Of a DNA stretch of 64,000 bases, positions 1 to 12,420 are shown in pieces. Numbering within the stretch: the first letter of the stretch is position 1; each line of letters begins with the position of its first letter. A model generated the notes under the pieces. The model did not search any database, had not been told where the DNA came from, and saw only the letters and a program-made list of their open reading frames with translations. Source of the DNA: Dysidea avara (lineage: Eukaryota; Porifera; Demospongiae; Dictyoceratida; Dysideidae); NCBI RefSeq assembly GCF_963678975.1, contig NC_089280.1, positions 16,032,780 through 16,096,779 on the forward strand, given 5' to 3'. A program made the position numbers and the translations under genes.

Positions 1-47
1 ACAAGTTTTCACACTAAGCAACTGTAGAATAGTAGTATTTAATTCAC

Positions 48-74
48 TGACTGTTCTATTAGAGTATCTCGATC
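48..74 (-). repeat. Dispersed dyad motif, near-consensus copy
   Basis: This is a copy of a motif that recurs across the window. On one strand it reads GATCGAGATACTCTAATAG and continues with AACAGTCA or AGCAGTCA. Other clear copies are at about 975-999, 7954-7980, 7987-8007, 8683-8709, 8711-8730, 19551-19570, 34043-34070, 36036-36057, 36059-36085, 36359-36381, 37397-37443 (two), 38181-38209, 50958-50983, 51173-51199 and 63009-63029. The core CTCTAATAGAG is an odd-length palindrome. Function is unknown. Confidence 0.85.
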
Positions 75-579
75 TTTTAGCCAAAATACTATTTTGTGGA
101 GTTCCTTGAGGAAAGAGGCTGTGCTCCCACTGATCATCATTGTAATGGTGTAGATTGATGTACGTACTCATACTGATATGTGTTTGTGAACAAATTAAAT
201 AAGCAGCAACACATTGGCCTGAGCTTTTCTTGTCATTCAGAAGGGGTTTCCGAACCCCCCCTTGCAGGCCCCTGGATTTTTGCTGAGTTCCATGTACACT
301 GGAAGAAGAAGTATGAATACTATCATAGATAGTATCTATGATACTATTATAGTGAGCTAGAAAGCAGAATTAGCTAGTATAATATAGTATAAGGTTTCCT
401 CAACAAAGGAAAAATTGAAAAATCAACTTTCTGAGATGGAATTTGGTGACAATTTTGACTAAAAGTTGAATTTGTTTATGAAAATTCAATGCTGGAAGCA
501 TGAATACTACTGAGCTGGTAGTAGCTATAAAGTCTGTAAGGAATTTTGAAAAATTCACTTTTTGAGAATGATTTTGGTG

Positions 580-950
580 GTTGAAAATTTATGTAACGGT
601 TGAACATAGCTGACAACAAAGCGTAACAGATACTTCACTTTTCAGACAATAATTGATAGCTGGGGCACGTGGCACCATTTCTTTTGATGTGGTACGCGTG
701 GGTTCACCAGTCAAAATAATTAATTTTATTTTACAAAAAATAAAGTTGACAAGTACACAAAATAATTTGGAATTTTCAACTAGAGTAGGGACCATAGCAC
801 ATCGATTAAAGAAATGCACAGTAGGGATATAACATTTCTTATTGTTTTACTGTGATTTAATATTGTGTACTACTCCAGCTTGTTTCAGCACTTTTTTATT
901 GATGTGCTATGGTCCCTACTCTAGTTGAAAATTCCATTTTTTTGTGTACT
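580..950. repeat. Foldback repeat, family A copy 1
   Basis: The arms at about 750-810 and 895-955 are inverted copies of each other, sharing the text for 'GGACCATAGCACATC' and 'TTTCAACTAGAGTAGG'. The left flank (about 655-770) is also homologous to 5940-6050, which shares a TGATGTGGTA block, a TTACAAAAA block and an AAGTACA block. It is therefore a dispersed non-coding element. No coding sequence is visible in it. Confidence 0.7.
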
Positions 951-3900
951 TGTATACTCTTGACTGTTTTATTAGACTGTTCTAATAGAGTATCTCCATG
1001 CATCTCTAAATGTATAGAGGGGCAAATTTAGGGGAGGGGAAAGAGGGGCCAATACCCCTCCCCCCCTTCAGAAATTTTTATAGTGTTACTCATTGAACAT
1101 AATAAGATTCAAACATTTTTTGATGCAGTTTATGACTGTATAATAAAATAGATCTGAATTTCTACCCATATAGGTATAACACAAGGGCCACCGAGTACAA
1201 AAAGGAAATAAAAGTTGTGATCTGAAGACAGGGTTAGTAAAGTTAGAAGGCCCTTGCAGCTGAGTTTCCCTTGCATTGTCTTCATTAGTGCCCTGTCTAA
1301 GAGACTAAATTGACTTCTAAACAGTTGCCTAACCCTAACCTAATCCTAGAAGCACTTTTCCTAATCCTAGGAGCGCTGCTCCTAATCTTAGGAGTGCTGT
1401 TCCTAGATAAGAAAAATCAATGGTATCATACTGTGCGTAGTGCATGGCTAGCCATTCTAATCACTACATGTATACAATAATTTGCAACATGCTAAAGTGC
1501 TCCTACTAATAACTAGTAGCCTGAGGGGTCCGCAACTACGAACAATCCTGTACAAGATTTCAAATCTTTGGCAAGATTTTAAAGAATTCATGGCAAGATT
1601 TCAAAGCAAATGAAATATCTAGTATCTGGGATAGTTCAATCACGTGATGCTTAGTATCCTAAAATGTGTGGAAATAGTTAGATACCACACATACCAGCAT
1701 CCTTGAGGCATAAAATGCTGAGTAGCAAGTGTTAGAATGATGTGATCCTATGAAGCATTTATGCCTCAAAGTCGCTAGTATTGGTATCTAACTGCTTCAA
1801 AAAATGGTCAGCCAGCAGTGAAAAGGACATTGTAGCTATGCCTCATGTGAAGAGTATACAAAAGGCTGATTGGAAAACTCCATGTGAAAATTTACCTGCC
1901 TCTCAAGGCTCAGCTGCTGAGACAGTACTTTTACTGGTGATACACACTGCTTATCAACAAGTACTGCATCAGTTTGAGTAAGAGAAATGTATCAAGAATT
2001 AGCAACAGTACCTTCAACAATATAAAGTTGTATCGGTGCACCAGACGCTCAACTAGATGAGTATCTATCCTCAACTTCTACCCAAGACAAGTCAAATAGA
2101 CTACCACGAGCAAGATTTCATGGATTGGATTCACCATGCCTCGTGTAAAAGAAGTGAAAGTGGAATCATATAGCTAGTAACAATACTGTAATGGCGTTTG
2201 TCATGTCGCAGCATCGGAGCCCATTTTCTAGGAAAATTAAGACACCTATACCTACCTTGGCACTCCAGTTGCCGGTAACTCGTGATCACCAGTATAGGTA
2301 GTGAAAAACATGCACTACCTAGCTACTAGGTTAGTTGTGCTATTGTTTTGTTGACAATATAATTATATCAGCGGTAAATTCTTGTGTGCATAGTAGTGAT
2401 AACTAATTGATTAGTATGGTTGGTACTCAGAGACTTGTGTTGGAGTCTCTTCATAACTAACTTCTATTTTAATTGAACTTAAAGCATTGCTAACATACCA
2501 TTTTCTAATATTTAAATAGATTTCTGTCGCTAAAATGTTTACAAGAGCCGTGGACTGCTTTGGGAAGCACGGATGACAGTTCTAATAAAGCACTTTTCAA
2601 AACTTTAGATTTCAAATTTGAGGTTTCAACAAGATTTCAATGAGGTTGTAAAGATTTCAAGAGAGTTGCAGATCCCTCGCCCCATCCCTTTCCTTGTAGG
2701 AAGGACTACCTCTTGTGATATTCCAGTATAGCCAAAATTTAGTTTATAATTCAAGAAATGTTGATATATTGAATAATTTTAAAGGCAGCCGTATCATCTG
2801 CAAATTTACCTGAAACCAAATTTAAACTTTCACCCAACACTTTCGTGTACACTAAACGCCTCTAAAAATTATTGTGTGGTAGTTGTTTAAACCATCGATA
2901 GCTTGTGTAACACATTTTAAGACTCAACCGTCTGCAATGGCCTGAATCGAAAATTTTACCAGTGAAACACTACTGATAGGTGATTATCTGCCGTATGCAT
3001 CAATCATAACAGACTGTAGCTAGCTAGCTATATACTAGCTACTCAGAGTGGGAACCCATTTAATAATGTGAATCTGAACTTGTCTGTGCCCCTCCCCCTG
3101 GATCCGCCCCTGCCTAACCTTGTACCCAGACTGCTCCCTAACCAAATCAACAAAAAGAAAAAAAGTGATCTGAGTACCTATGTGTAGCTATTCCCCATGC
3201 AGCTGTGAAGCCTACCATCTTTATGATAGGGCTCATGCAATACATTTGTTGTACCAAACAATGCATAACTAGCTAGCTACATGGGTGCAATACTGCTGTT
3301 TACCAGAGCTTATAATATCTCTATGGTATAGTGTAGCCTATATAACAAGAGGGTGGCACTCCAATCAACCATGTGCTTTAATTTTTGTTCTCGGTCAAAG
3401 TCAAAAAATAAATCTTGACCCTTGACTTACACTAAAATTATGTTTGACTTTTGACCAAACGCTTGTATATTTGTGACCCACTGAGTGAAAACCTGACTTG
3501 TTTGTGTTTCTTTCAAACTTCATTTTATGATTATTGTTGTCTAGAAAGAAAAACCAATGGGTTGTCATAGGCGTAGCAAACACCTTGTGGTTGAGGGGGG
3601 GGGGGGGGGGAGGGGGGGAGACAATGGTAGAATAAAATAAAAGCTGAAGCATGCTAAAATAGAGAATGTGGGAGCATACCCCCCCAAGAAAGTTTTGAAA
3701 ACTAATGCTCTGAAACTGAATTTCAGAGTATTTTAGCAGTAAAAACACTTTCCAGCAGTGTATTCTTACTTGTATCATTTACTTCAATGTCAGTCACAAA
3801 CACTATGAATTTAATTTTAGAGGCACTTGCCACAATTGTCGATTTGAAGTGTTGCTGAGAAGTCACTATGTAAGCTGATAGCTTCATTAATTCTATATGG

Positions 3901-4769
3901 ATTGTTGATTGAATAGAAAGGTGAATTATAGAGTAATTTGAAATGTGGGTGGTAAGTAGACTGTTGAGAACACATGAGAGAACTTATGAGATGACTTGAA
4001 ATAGCTAACTAATTTATTGGGGGGCTCCCCGCTTTCTACACCTATAGTTGTTAAATTTCAACCTTATCTGGTAAATGCTTTCAGAGTTATAGCAATAAAC
4101 AACAAGAAGAACAAAATTGATTTGTACAGTGCCTATACAGAAAAAAAAATTACAGGCGCTTGTTTAAGTGATCATAAGTCTTGAGTGCAACGGGCTACTT
4201 TCTGCAAATGCAAGCCCGTGATTACTCCATCTTAATGGCTGCCAAGAATCAACTTACTACTTTACCATTAGCTCAATCAATATACTTGAAAGCCAAACAT
4301 CTCACTGTGAGGATCACCTCCAAACACTTTCAGTTCAGTGCAAATTTGATGATTCAGCTATGCTGGAAGCTACTTGTGGATCTTAAAATTGTTTGTTGTC
4401 AGGATTCCATCCAGGGCAATTATCCTTTCTTCTACGGGCATCATCTGACATGTTACCAACCGTGGGTATTGAATTGGGTAAACTTCTTGCTGGCAGAATA
4501 TCTCTTTCACAGACTTAACATTACAATTCGTTACTGTATGTGTGTATTGTATAGTTTCTGAGAGCTTATATGCTTCTCCAACAATTGCAACTATTCTGAA
4601 AGATTGAAACACCTAGTTGAGTCACTTCACAATTAATGTCTAGACAATAACTGAGCTGTTCCTATCTATCATCTTGAAGGTTTTAGACAAATCTTTTTCA
4701 TCTGCCGTATCTCATCTAACAACATAGCTTTGTTTTCAAATTTGAATCAAAACACATTGGTCTACTCCA
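951..4769. other. Long stretch without a recognisable gene
   Basis: I see no coding region supported by homology. The stretch holds a short minisatellite (1333-1405), a G tract at about 3595-3618, two ends typical of 'AGGGGCGGATCC' terminal-repeat elements (about 1017-1060 and 3085-3115), and at about 3346-3440 a fragment resembling the left end of the MITE at 22398-22688 (GGCACTCCAAT followed by GGTCAAAGTC). Confidence 0.5.
1333..1405. repeat. Minisatellite, about 21-bp unit
   Basis: About three imperfect units of the form TCCTAATCCTAGGAGCGCTG follow one another. The unit is partly self-complementary, since CCTAGG and AGCGCT are palindromes. Too few units and too little spacer variation for a CRISPR array. 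Confidence 0.7.
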
Positions 4770-5066
4770 CTCTCTTTAAAGTCAAAGAATTTTAAGTGAC
4801 CACAGAGCTTTTCATTCCAGCAGTTTGGTGATTGTTTTTTCAAGACATAGATATAGACTTGTGTACTCAGTTTGCTGACTAATTTCCCAGCTGCACGTAT
4901 AGCTTCTTGGCTGCAAATGCAAGTGGGGTAGATGGCAAATGTGCAAAAGGGAAAATATTCCTATAAACACTTTGTGAATATCCTTGACAACAAGTCTGCC
5001 TTTGAAACACTTCACTTTACCATTACCATCATACTTCACCCTGTATATATATATATAAATACCCAT
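4770..5066 (-). mobile_element. Ty1/copia reverse transcriptase relic
   Basis: The minus-strand frame that starts just after an AT microsatellite reads YRVKYDGNGKVKCFKGRLV. This matches the block at the beginning of copia-type reverse transcriptases (W-[VI]-[FY]-[KR]-x-K-x5-G-x3-[RK]-[YF]-K-x-RLV). Further downstream a second reading frame gives CWNEKLCGHLKFFDFKESGV, another copia block located after the catalytic region. The catalytic YVDD-type motif, an integrase and LTRs are not visible, and several stops interrupt the frame. It is a short, dead remnant. Confidence 0.7.
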
Positions 5067-6300
5067 TTAAATTATGCCCTTTAATAAACTCCAGGTTTGC
5101 ATCAAGGAACTGTACTCAAGTTCAGTGGTGCTTATCATAATCACAGTCGAGGGCATTATCAGTAGTAGTTGACTCCTCAATCTTTACTGTGTAGTAAGCT
5201 TTATGCTCACTAATCAAATCATAAATTATCATCATAGATGCATGCAACAAATAAGGAAAGGTTTTGATTGCATAAATCACATTATATGGTTGTATTGTAT
5301 ATTAGGGAACATGGAGGTTTGCCCATTTTCACAAAAAAATTTTGACCAGAAACCGTGCAGCCACTCACAGCATCTTAGCAGTATTGGTGAAGTATCTTCG
5401 GTGCGACCCAAAATACTTCCAATAAGTTAATTGCTATGAAATTTTATATATTATTTTATTCAGTGTAATTCTTTTGCTGACTCATGGACAGACTGACTGA
5501 CTTACTTAGACAAACATAGCTCGATAACGGCTATTATTTTTATTTAGTGGAATTTTCTACTGACTGGCCTACTTGCTAATACCTTCAGACAAGAGTAACT
5601 CAATAACGGCTAAGGCTAAAAAGCTGATTGTTTTACTGCTAGATGTCGCTTCAGTGCCTTTTGGCATACCATAGTATGTACACAGTGCATTCATCATAGA
5701 TTTATATCTTTGCTTTCCTTTGTGTCCCATTTATCTTCGCTGACAACACTAGGTGTTAGTTCGCTGACAGTAGCGCATGATGGCTTCTTTGCATTTGTGC
5801 AGGAATTTGTCCATATTTCCATAGTGATTGGTGAGGCACTTCTCATACTGTCCTAATGCTGTGCTGAACTTAGCTAAAAGCAATGCTCCACTTTTCAGTA
5901 ATTGATAGTTGTGCCATGCATTCAGACGAAAATGTTAAGTCTGGCACCATTCTTTCTTTTGATGTGGTATGCACAAATTTACTGGTCATAAATATAATTA
6001 TGTTACAAAAAGTAAACAAACAAGTACAAAAAAGTATTTGGAATTGTAAGTTCGATTAGTGATCATAGAATTAAAAAGTAGTGAAACAAGGGAGGTCACC
6101 TACACCTGGAGAATCGGAGATATACTAGTGGACATTAAATCCCTAGGGTATAGAGACTAGTACATCTTCAGGTGTAGGTGATCTTGTTTAATATTTCGAT
6201 GATCCCTAATCAAACTTAGAATTCCTTACATTTAAGTGGTGTGAAGTTTGTAGAGTTATCTGGAAGATTTCATCCTCATATTTTAGATTTCATTATATAC
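5067..6300. repeat. Non-coding stretch with foldback repeat, family A copy 2
   Basis: 5940-6060 is homologous to 655-770. 6080-6190 is an imperfect palindrome whose arms both encode the string GGTCACCTACACCTG or its close reverse complement (TTCAGGTGTAGGTGATC). Nothing gene-like is seen in the remainder. Confidence 0.55.
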
Positions 6301-7512
6301 CGCATGTATAGAATAATATGTACATATATGGCTAGTGATTCTTGAAAACATGCTAATTGATAGAAGGGTAATAAGTTCTTGTCTGCATTATAGTTTTGAT
6401 TATCCAGGTTTACTACCAATAAGCAGCATTCTGGCACAAGAATCTGATAATGTACAAGTACACTGTGTTTAGAATGAATGAGATCAATGTAGATGCAACA
6501 TAGTTATGTGCCCTACTTTGGTTTGCGATTCAAGTTTTTGTAAAAAGTGTGTGCTAGAAAGTAAACTAAGGAAAAAAATACAAAACATTCAGGAATTTTC
6601 TTAACACACTTATGATATACCATCTATCTTGTCTCTTAATTCACTTGTTTTAGTGCATGAATCTTTAATTTCATTGATAATTAAATACACTAGTTTTTAA
6701 GCTATATAGAAAGGAGATGCATGTGACTGTTCTGTAAATGACTATTTGAACACCACTGTTTGTCTGGCTACATTGTATCAGCTATTAGGGTGTAATTATT
6801 AAACTGTGACTTTTTAATCTTTACTCAGAATTTAATGCCATCCTCATTTGAACCCAAAGACACTCTTATGTGCTCTGTGTGCGCAGCTGCTGAGGAATCC
6901 TTAATATCTACCTTGTTGTTGTCATTCCTTCTGTGAAGAATGTCTGGAGAAGATATGAATACAATCCAAACAAAGACTACTGTCCCTACAGGAGGAGTAA
7001 AAGAGTGTAACTTATTTTAAGAGCCAACCAGTGAATGAACTGAATCTGGAGAAGGAATTGGGAGGTGATGTATATTTTACTTGTAGTAAATGTAAGCTTG
7101 ACTGTGAATCATATGATGAGCTGACATGCAAACATCACACTATCAAAGAACAATGTAATGATCCAATAATGAACCTGAACAGTAAGCACCAACATCAGTT
7201 GAAATCAAGTGAACTTGTTGATTTGCAGTTACGTAAAACTCCAGATCCAAATACATCAGAAGTAACCACTAATCTTCCCAACTACATTTCTGTACATACA
7301 AAAGTGGAATTTTCTATCATTACTAAGGATGGCAATGGAGATCATTGTTCCAAGGGAGGCCACAATGTGACTGTGGAGTTAAAATCATCAGCAGACCACG
7401 TGACATGTTTGGAAGTAAAGGATGATCATGATGGAAGTTATGTGGCTTTACTTGAAGGTAAGCAAGCTGGAGGAGCTGAGTTACATCAAGAGTACATAAT
7501 ATATATATTTAG

Positions 7513-9060
7513 TAGGGCTGCACCGATTCTAGTATCGGTATCGGTATCGGGCCGATATTGTTGTTTTCATGAAGTATCGGAATCGGCCATTATATTGTTG
7601 CAGATACCGATTCTTATCACGTGCGAGAATAAAATAACGTTTGTTTGTACTTGCTTATTTTACTAGCACAGTGGACGCCTAAAAGCATCAAGTGTAACAC
7701 TAATAACTACCAGCAAACAGTGGCGTAGCTACCATTGAGGCAACCGAGGCAGCTGCCTCGGTAAAAAAAAAATGCAACAGGCTGAGCAGGCCTGAGTTTT
7801 GGCACCCCGAATTTTCTACTCAAACATGACTAGACAGCATTACTGTACCACACACAATAGTATCTATGGCTGTAGTACTAAGCAGGGCCAGAACCCTTGG
7901 TGACACAGTCCGGCATTGGATGGATCATTTTTCAGCTACTTGAGTTTGTAAAAGATCGAGATACTCTAATAGAGCAGTCATCATAATACACTCTAATAGA
8001 ACATTCAGTACAGATTATAGCCACTGTTCTCATTGCACTGCTTGGTCTAAATCATTTACATTTATGTTAATCAATTGATCATGCATATCATGTATTAGCA
8101 GTTACAATAAAAAATAGACTCCACATACCATTTAAAAGCATATATTTTCAAACATTTCCTTAAGGGAGCATGCCACTAGACTCACTAGCTTGACATGATT
8201 AGCACATGCAGTTGAACATCACATCAAAGAGATAATCTCTGACTTAAAACATCACAGCAGATCAATGCTGAAAAAGTAGTGTGCATGACTATGACTACCA
8301 TTGCAGTCCATGATGGCCTGATCACTCAAAATATCTCTGGAGTAGTCTGATTCAGTTTTTGTGTTGAGTGCAATTACAAATTGAAGTATGCATGGTATGC
8401 ATATACTGTAGCACTAACTAAGCTGGAACATTACTTATGACATGTAGAAAATGCTCAGAGTCTTCTGAAACAATTTCTTCCATCCAAACAGAGAGTCAGC
8501 CTGCAAATGCTGTACCACCCAATCTTGAAAGTGTGTGTGAATCAGTTGAGTCAGAAGCTGACCCTCTCAATTATTTCAATGAATAGACTTTGCCTTGGTA
8601 AAAAAATTTTCCTGGCTACGCCACTGGCAAAATAACTGAAATATGCTGAAACCTATGTGTGAAAACGTTTTACTGAGAAAAAGATCGATATACTCTAATA
8701 GAACAGTCAATAACTCTAATAGAGCAATTAGGTAGCTAGAAGTGATTAGAATATTTTGTGATTTTGTAAGCACCATTATGATATTATCTACACTTCTCCA
8801 GAAGAATACTGGAATATCCACTGGTTTGCATTTTAGTGACTTCCTTCTTTGTAAATCTTGATTGGCTACTACATTATAAACATGAACCATACTGAAAACA
8901 TGTACAAGAATACCATGAAATGTACTATATAATAAATGCGTACACTATATGAAGTAGCTACTTTAAGGTACTTGGTATCGGTACTTGTACTTGCAGATAC
9001 TTCCCAGCTGAGTACTTGGTATTTGAAGTATCAGTAAAAAGTGGAATCGGTGCAGCCCTA
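7513..9060. mobile_element. Non-autonomous hAT-type element (middle insertion)
   Basis: Perfect 17-bp terminal inverted repeats TAGGGCTGCACCGATTC lie at the two ends. A perfect 8-bp duplication ATATTTAG flanks it (7505-7512 and 9061-9068). An 8-bp duplication is the hallmark of the hAT superfamily. No transposase reading frame is visible, so it must have been mobilised in trans. The internal sequence contains two copies of the dispersed dyad motif (8683-8709 and 8711-8730). Confidence 0.92.
7718..8626. mobile_element. TIR element inside the hAT element (innermost insertion)
   Basis: The terminal repeat CAGTGGCGTAGC starts the element and its reverse complement GCTACGCCACTG ends it. The flanks are GCAAA at 7713-7717 and again at 8627-8631, a 5-bp duplication. 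No transposase frame is visible. It carries two dyad motif copies (7954-7980 and 7987-8007). Superfamily is unassigned; a 5-bp duplication is less usual than the 8 bp of hAT. Confidence 0.75.
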
Positions 9061-10275
9061 ATATTTAGTAATATATGTATATATATATATACATATATAT
9101 ATATTATGTACCCTTTGTTACATGTATCCATGGATGGAAGGCTTATCAGGGGAAACCCCTATAGTATTACTTTTAGAACTACTGTGAAGTAAAGCTACCT
9201 AGCAAGACAGTGAACAATAATGGTGGTATGGGTAAACTTTGCAGTATTGCATTTGGCAGAAATGGAATATGGGCTGTTACCGACTATTCCAACCACTGTG
9301 TGCACGTGTTTGATGGTCAAGACCAGTTGATCAATTCTTTTGGTAACAAAGGTAACAGGACCAGTCAGTTCATTAATCCACGTGGTATTGCATTTGATGA
9401 AAGTAACTATTTGTATATTAATCACAGAGTGCAGAAGTTTGATGTCAGTGCTACTTGCTGCATTTTGGAGGTTATGGCTCTGATAATGGAGAATTACAGT
9501 ATCCACTTGGTGTCAAAGCACATAACGGTCAGATATGTGGGATAGTAGACGTATATCGGTGTTCCAGTATAATGGATATCATGCTTCTCTTTTGGTTCCC
9601 AGTTGGATTAGCCATTTGGTTTGGTGGTGAATGTTAATGACTATAACCTTTACTACATTCCCAGATTCACTCATGATGGTCATTATATTAACAAGTTTGG
9701 CACACATGGGTTTGAAAGAGGTCACTTGAATTATCCCTGTAGTGTTGCCACTGATGAAAATGGTCTTGTTTATGTGGGAGATGGAAATCATCGTGTATCT
9801 ATGTTTGACAGTTTTGGAAACTTTATTCATTGCTTTGAGTCCCAAGGATCTGCTAGTGGCAAATTTAACTCTCTCTGACTCAATGGGATTACTGTTAGTC
9901 CTAATGGCAGTACATATGTTGCTGATGGCAATAACAAAAGGATTCCGGTTTTTGCTGACTTCTAGTTGACTCCCTTTCAGTTGTAAATTATAGAATGGAT
10001 TATAAATTACTGTAAAATTACATTCTGGCTCAGCACCTAATTCCATGATTGTTGTACTGAAGTCTGATTGGTAACTTGTATAGTTTGAAGATTTCAACTG
10101 AATTTGTGGAGTTCCAACGTTATAAATCGTACTATAAAAAGCACTGGTACCTGCTTTATGGTGCAGGGCATGCTCTAGTGTACATGTTATGCATTTTGAG
10201 TTTAACTTGGTAGTGACAAAACTAATTTCATTCCTACACGGTACAACCAAGTATTCACTATTTGCATGTTCAGTA

Positions 10276-11539
10276 TGATAATGTGTGTACATAATTTCAT
10301 GTGTGTTTTGTATGATCCTATCCTCCGGTTGGCACAGCGTGACTAGCTTTGCCACACTGTATGGACTACCAAGTTTTAAGCAACTTCTCTGCATGACTTT
10401 TGACTAAATGATTCAAGCATTTATAGGTACAAAACTTGCATAAAATTCTATCCTATATAGCATGCATGCAAAATAATAAACAATAATTCCTAAACTAGCA
10501 GTTCACAAGAGCTAAACAAAATTACAATACACAATAAACAATGGTTGTAAAAATCTGTGCACTCTCTACAAGTCACGCAATTACAAAAGTCACCAATAAA
10601 GTAATTGGAAATGGTGGAAATGGACACCAGAAATGGAAATGATCAAATTGTTATATAAGTGTACCCAGTAGTATAACACTTATTTAGTGGCCACCTCTTA
10701 AAGACCACCTCCATACAAAGACCACAGTGTAATTAGATCTTAAAGATGGCTAAAGCATATACTTAATGACCTTATAAATTCATAAGACTATTTCATGGTT
10801 GCCTTTAAAAAGACCACCCTCTTTACAAAGACCACCTCTTCATAATGTGATAATGGCTAAGTTTTAAATGTCTATTTCATGACTTTATCAAAACAGCTAT
10901 ATAGGTCAGTTAAAAAAAGCTAGGCACTTAAGGTAATCATCTCCTTATTATAATATATATATATATATAGACTTCATTTTCTTTCGATACAGTAGGTTGT
11001 AGCATATACTAGCTACATTCCACTTGCATTGGCTATTTTTGTATGACACATTCTGGTACAACTAATTAAGCGATGTTGATAGCCAAATGACTCCAGTGAA
11101 GTGTGGAGCAAAATATAAATGACCCCTTTATATGAGTCATTAAATACATGTTTGAAGCTTATAAATATTACCATCAAGAATTGTAAAGTGTTAATAATAA
11201 AAAATAATAATAAAATTCATAGTAAAGACCACCCTCACTATTTTTATTATGAACTCTTGTTACCTTATAAAGAGGTGGTCTTTATAAAATGTGACCATGA
11301 AGTGGTCTAATCAATCAGATCATCAAGTATGCCTTAGCTATCTTTAGAACCTAATTACTGTGTGGTCTTTGTGAAAAGGTGGTCTTTAAGAGGTGACCAC
11401 TAAGTGAGGCGTTTGCTCTAGGATACATCTATACAAAGATTTGACCATTTCCATTTTAATTTTCAGTTTCCATTTCCTCTGGTTCTGCCCTCAGCAATAT
11501 AAAAATCACAATAAAAATTAAAGTGTTTAATCTCTCACA
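10276..11539. repeat. Foldback element with repeated AGACCACC blocks
   Basis: The element spans about 10677-11410. The left arm begins TTTAGTGGCCACCTCTTAAA and the right arm is its inverted counterpart (TTTAAGAGGTGACCACTAAG). The arms pair for about 65 bp. Between them, 'AAAGACCACC' or its complement occurs many times. No coding capacity is visible. The rest of the interval is unremarkable AT-rich DNA. Confidence 0.75.
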
Positions 11540-12420
11540 CTCCTACCTCCTTCTCCACTAGTTTGCTGCTACTCTTGATAGAGCATCAGCATTACCATTA
11601 AGTGTCCCTGTCAATACTCTACTGCTAACTTATATGGCTGCAAAGCCAAACTCCGTCTTGCCAATTTTGGATTACTACTGTCTTTTAGTCAATCCAGCCA
11701 CTACAAAGCCTGATGATAATTAGGTTTCAATAATGAACTGATAACCCAAAAAGTACACCCTGAATAAGTCTGTGAAAAATCTACATTCCTTCTCAACAGT
11801 GGAATAATGTGGCACCCCTCTAAGTTATAGTTTTTTGCTATAGTAAGCTATAGGGTGTTATTCTCCCAGATTATCCCAGTCATTAATTTTATCCTTCAGT
11901 GGGCTCTTCAAAACAGGGGCTGAGCATAATAAATCTTTCAGTTTCTGCCGTTCTTGGTGACACTGTTCAGTCCAGACTATACTCTATTTGGTTAGTCAAA
12001 TTAGTCAAGGGGGTTGCCACTGAAGCATAATTTGGCAGAATTTATGGTTCTATCCAGTAATTGCAATGTGTCTTGCTCAAGGGATACTTCAATTTTTCTC
12101 CCTGTCCCACCTCTTACAACATGGCCAAGGTACATGCTACACACACTGCTGCATAGCGTACTGACACTTGCTTAGCTTCGTTGTCACTCCTGACTCTCTC
12201 AAACGTAACAAAATAGAGTGTAGATGTTCAAGGTACTCTTCCCATGTCTCACTGAACAGTACTAAATCATCTTAATAAGCTGCTGAAAATTAATACTAAA
12301 CAGTCTATCATCCTTTGAAAGGCTGCTGGGGCTCCCTGTAGGCCAAATGACATCACTCTGGACTGAAAGAAAAGGAAAAAAAAGGAAAGCTGTCCTGTCA
12401 CAATCTTTCTCAGCCTTCCA
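11540..12420 (-). mobile_element. Ty3/gypsy pol relic (reverse transcriptase to RNase H)
   Basis: Reading the minus strand from 12400 downwards, fragments in changing frames give VMSFGLQGAPAAFQRMID (RT block around the primer grip), then a stretch equivalent to 'GHVVRGGTGR', then RNase H and post-RNase H blocks (HYSTVEKEC, GYQFIIET, GTLNGNADALSR). The order matches gypsy pol. Many stops and frameshifts occur, and no LTRs, gag or integrase are seen. It is an old, dead fragment. Confidence 0.85.

Larger units (their letters stand above)
7487..9117. mobile_element. AT-rich palindromic MITE (outermost of three nested insertions)
   Basis: The ends are inverted repeats (left CAAGAGTACATAATATATAT, right the reverse complement of CAAAGGGTACATAATATAT). 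It is flanked by TTACAT at 7481-7486 and 9118-9123, a 6-bp target duplication. The paralogous copy 2 shows the uninterrupted site (GAGTTACATGTATCC at about 58106). Without the nested elements it would be only about 80 bp. Confidence 0.85.
6835..9965 (+). pseudogene. TRIM-like RING/filamin/NHL gene, disrupted copy 1
   Basis: In order: the first half of a RING finger (MCSVC at about 6865-6885), a cysteine-rich B-box-like remnant, a filamin/ABP280-type immunoglobulin repeat (about 7270-7480, KDGNGDHCSKGGHNVTVEL), then NHL beta-propeller repeats from about 9210 to 9965 (NGIWAVTDYSNHCVHVFDG, RGIAFDESNYLYI, GLVYVGDGNHRVSMFD). In this family RING gives ubiquitin E3 activity and NHL binds RNA or protein. 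Here the frame is broken by small indels in the RING segment, by a 1.6 kb nested transposon block at 7487-9117, and by further frameshifts in the NHL part (around 9455 and 9640). Translation of a full protein is impossible. The parallel copy at 57438-58971 identifies each lesion. Confidence 0.9.
6301..10275 (+). repeat. Segmental duplication, copy 1 (TRIM/NHL locus)
   Basis: Homology to 56772-59248 in the same orientation begins about 530 bp upstream of the coding remnant (GAATAATATGTACATAT in both) and runs about 300 bp past its stop, where both copies keep 'CCTACAC.GTACAACC'. The duplication therefore copied genomic DNA with flanks and is not a processed retrocopy. Copy 1 is longer because of nested insertions at 7487-9117. 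Confidence 0.9.

Noticed and set aside
4181-4561. Plus-strand frame with AAKNQ...KAKHLTVRI, resembling the end of copia RNase H
   Set aside because: The copia fragment beside it is on the opposite strand, and the similarity is a few residues only. Treated as chance.
9579-10394. 271-codon open frame on the minus strand
   Set aside because: It lies antisense to the NHL repeats of copy 1 and its flank, and its codons mirror the real frame. The equivalent region of copy 2 has only a short frame. No domain is present.
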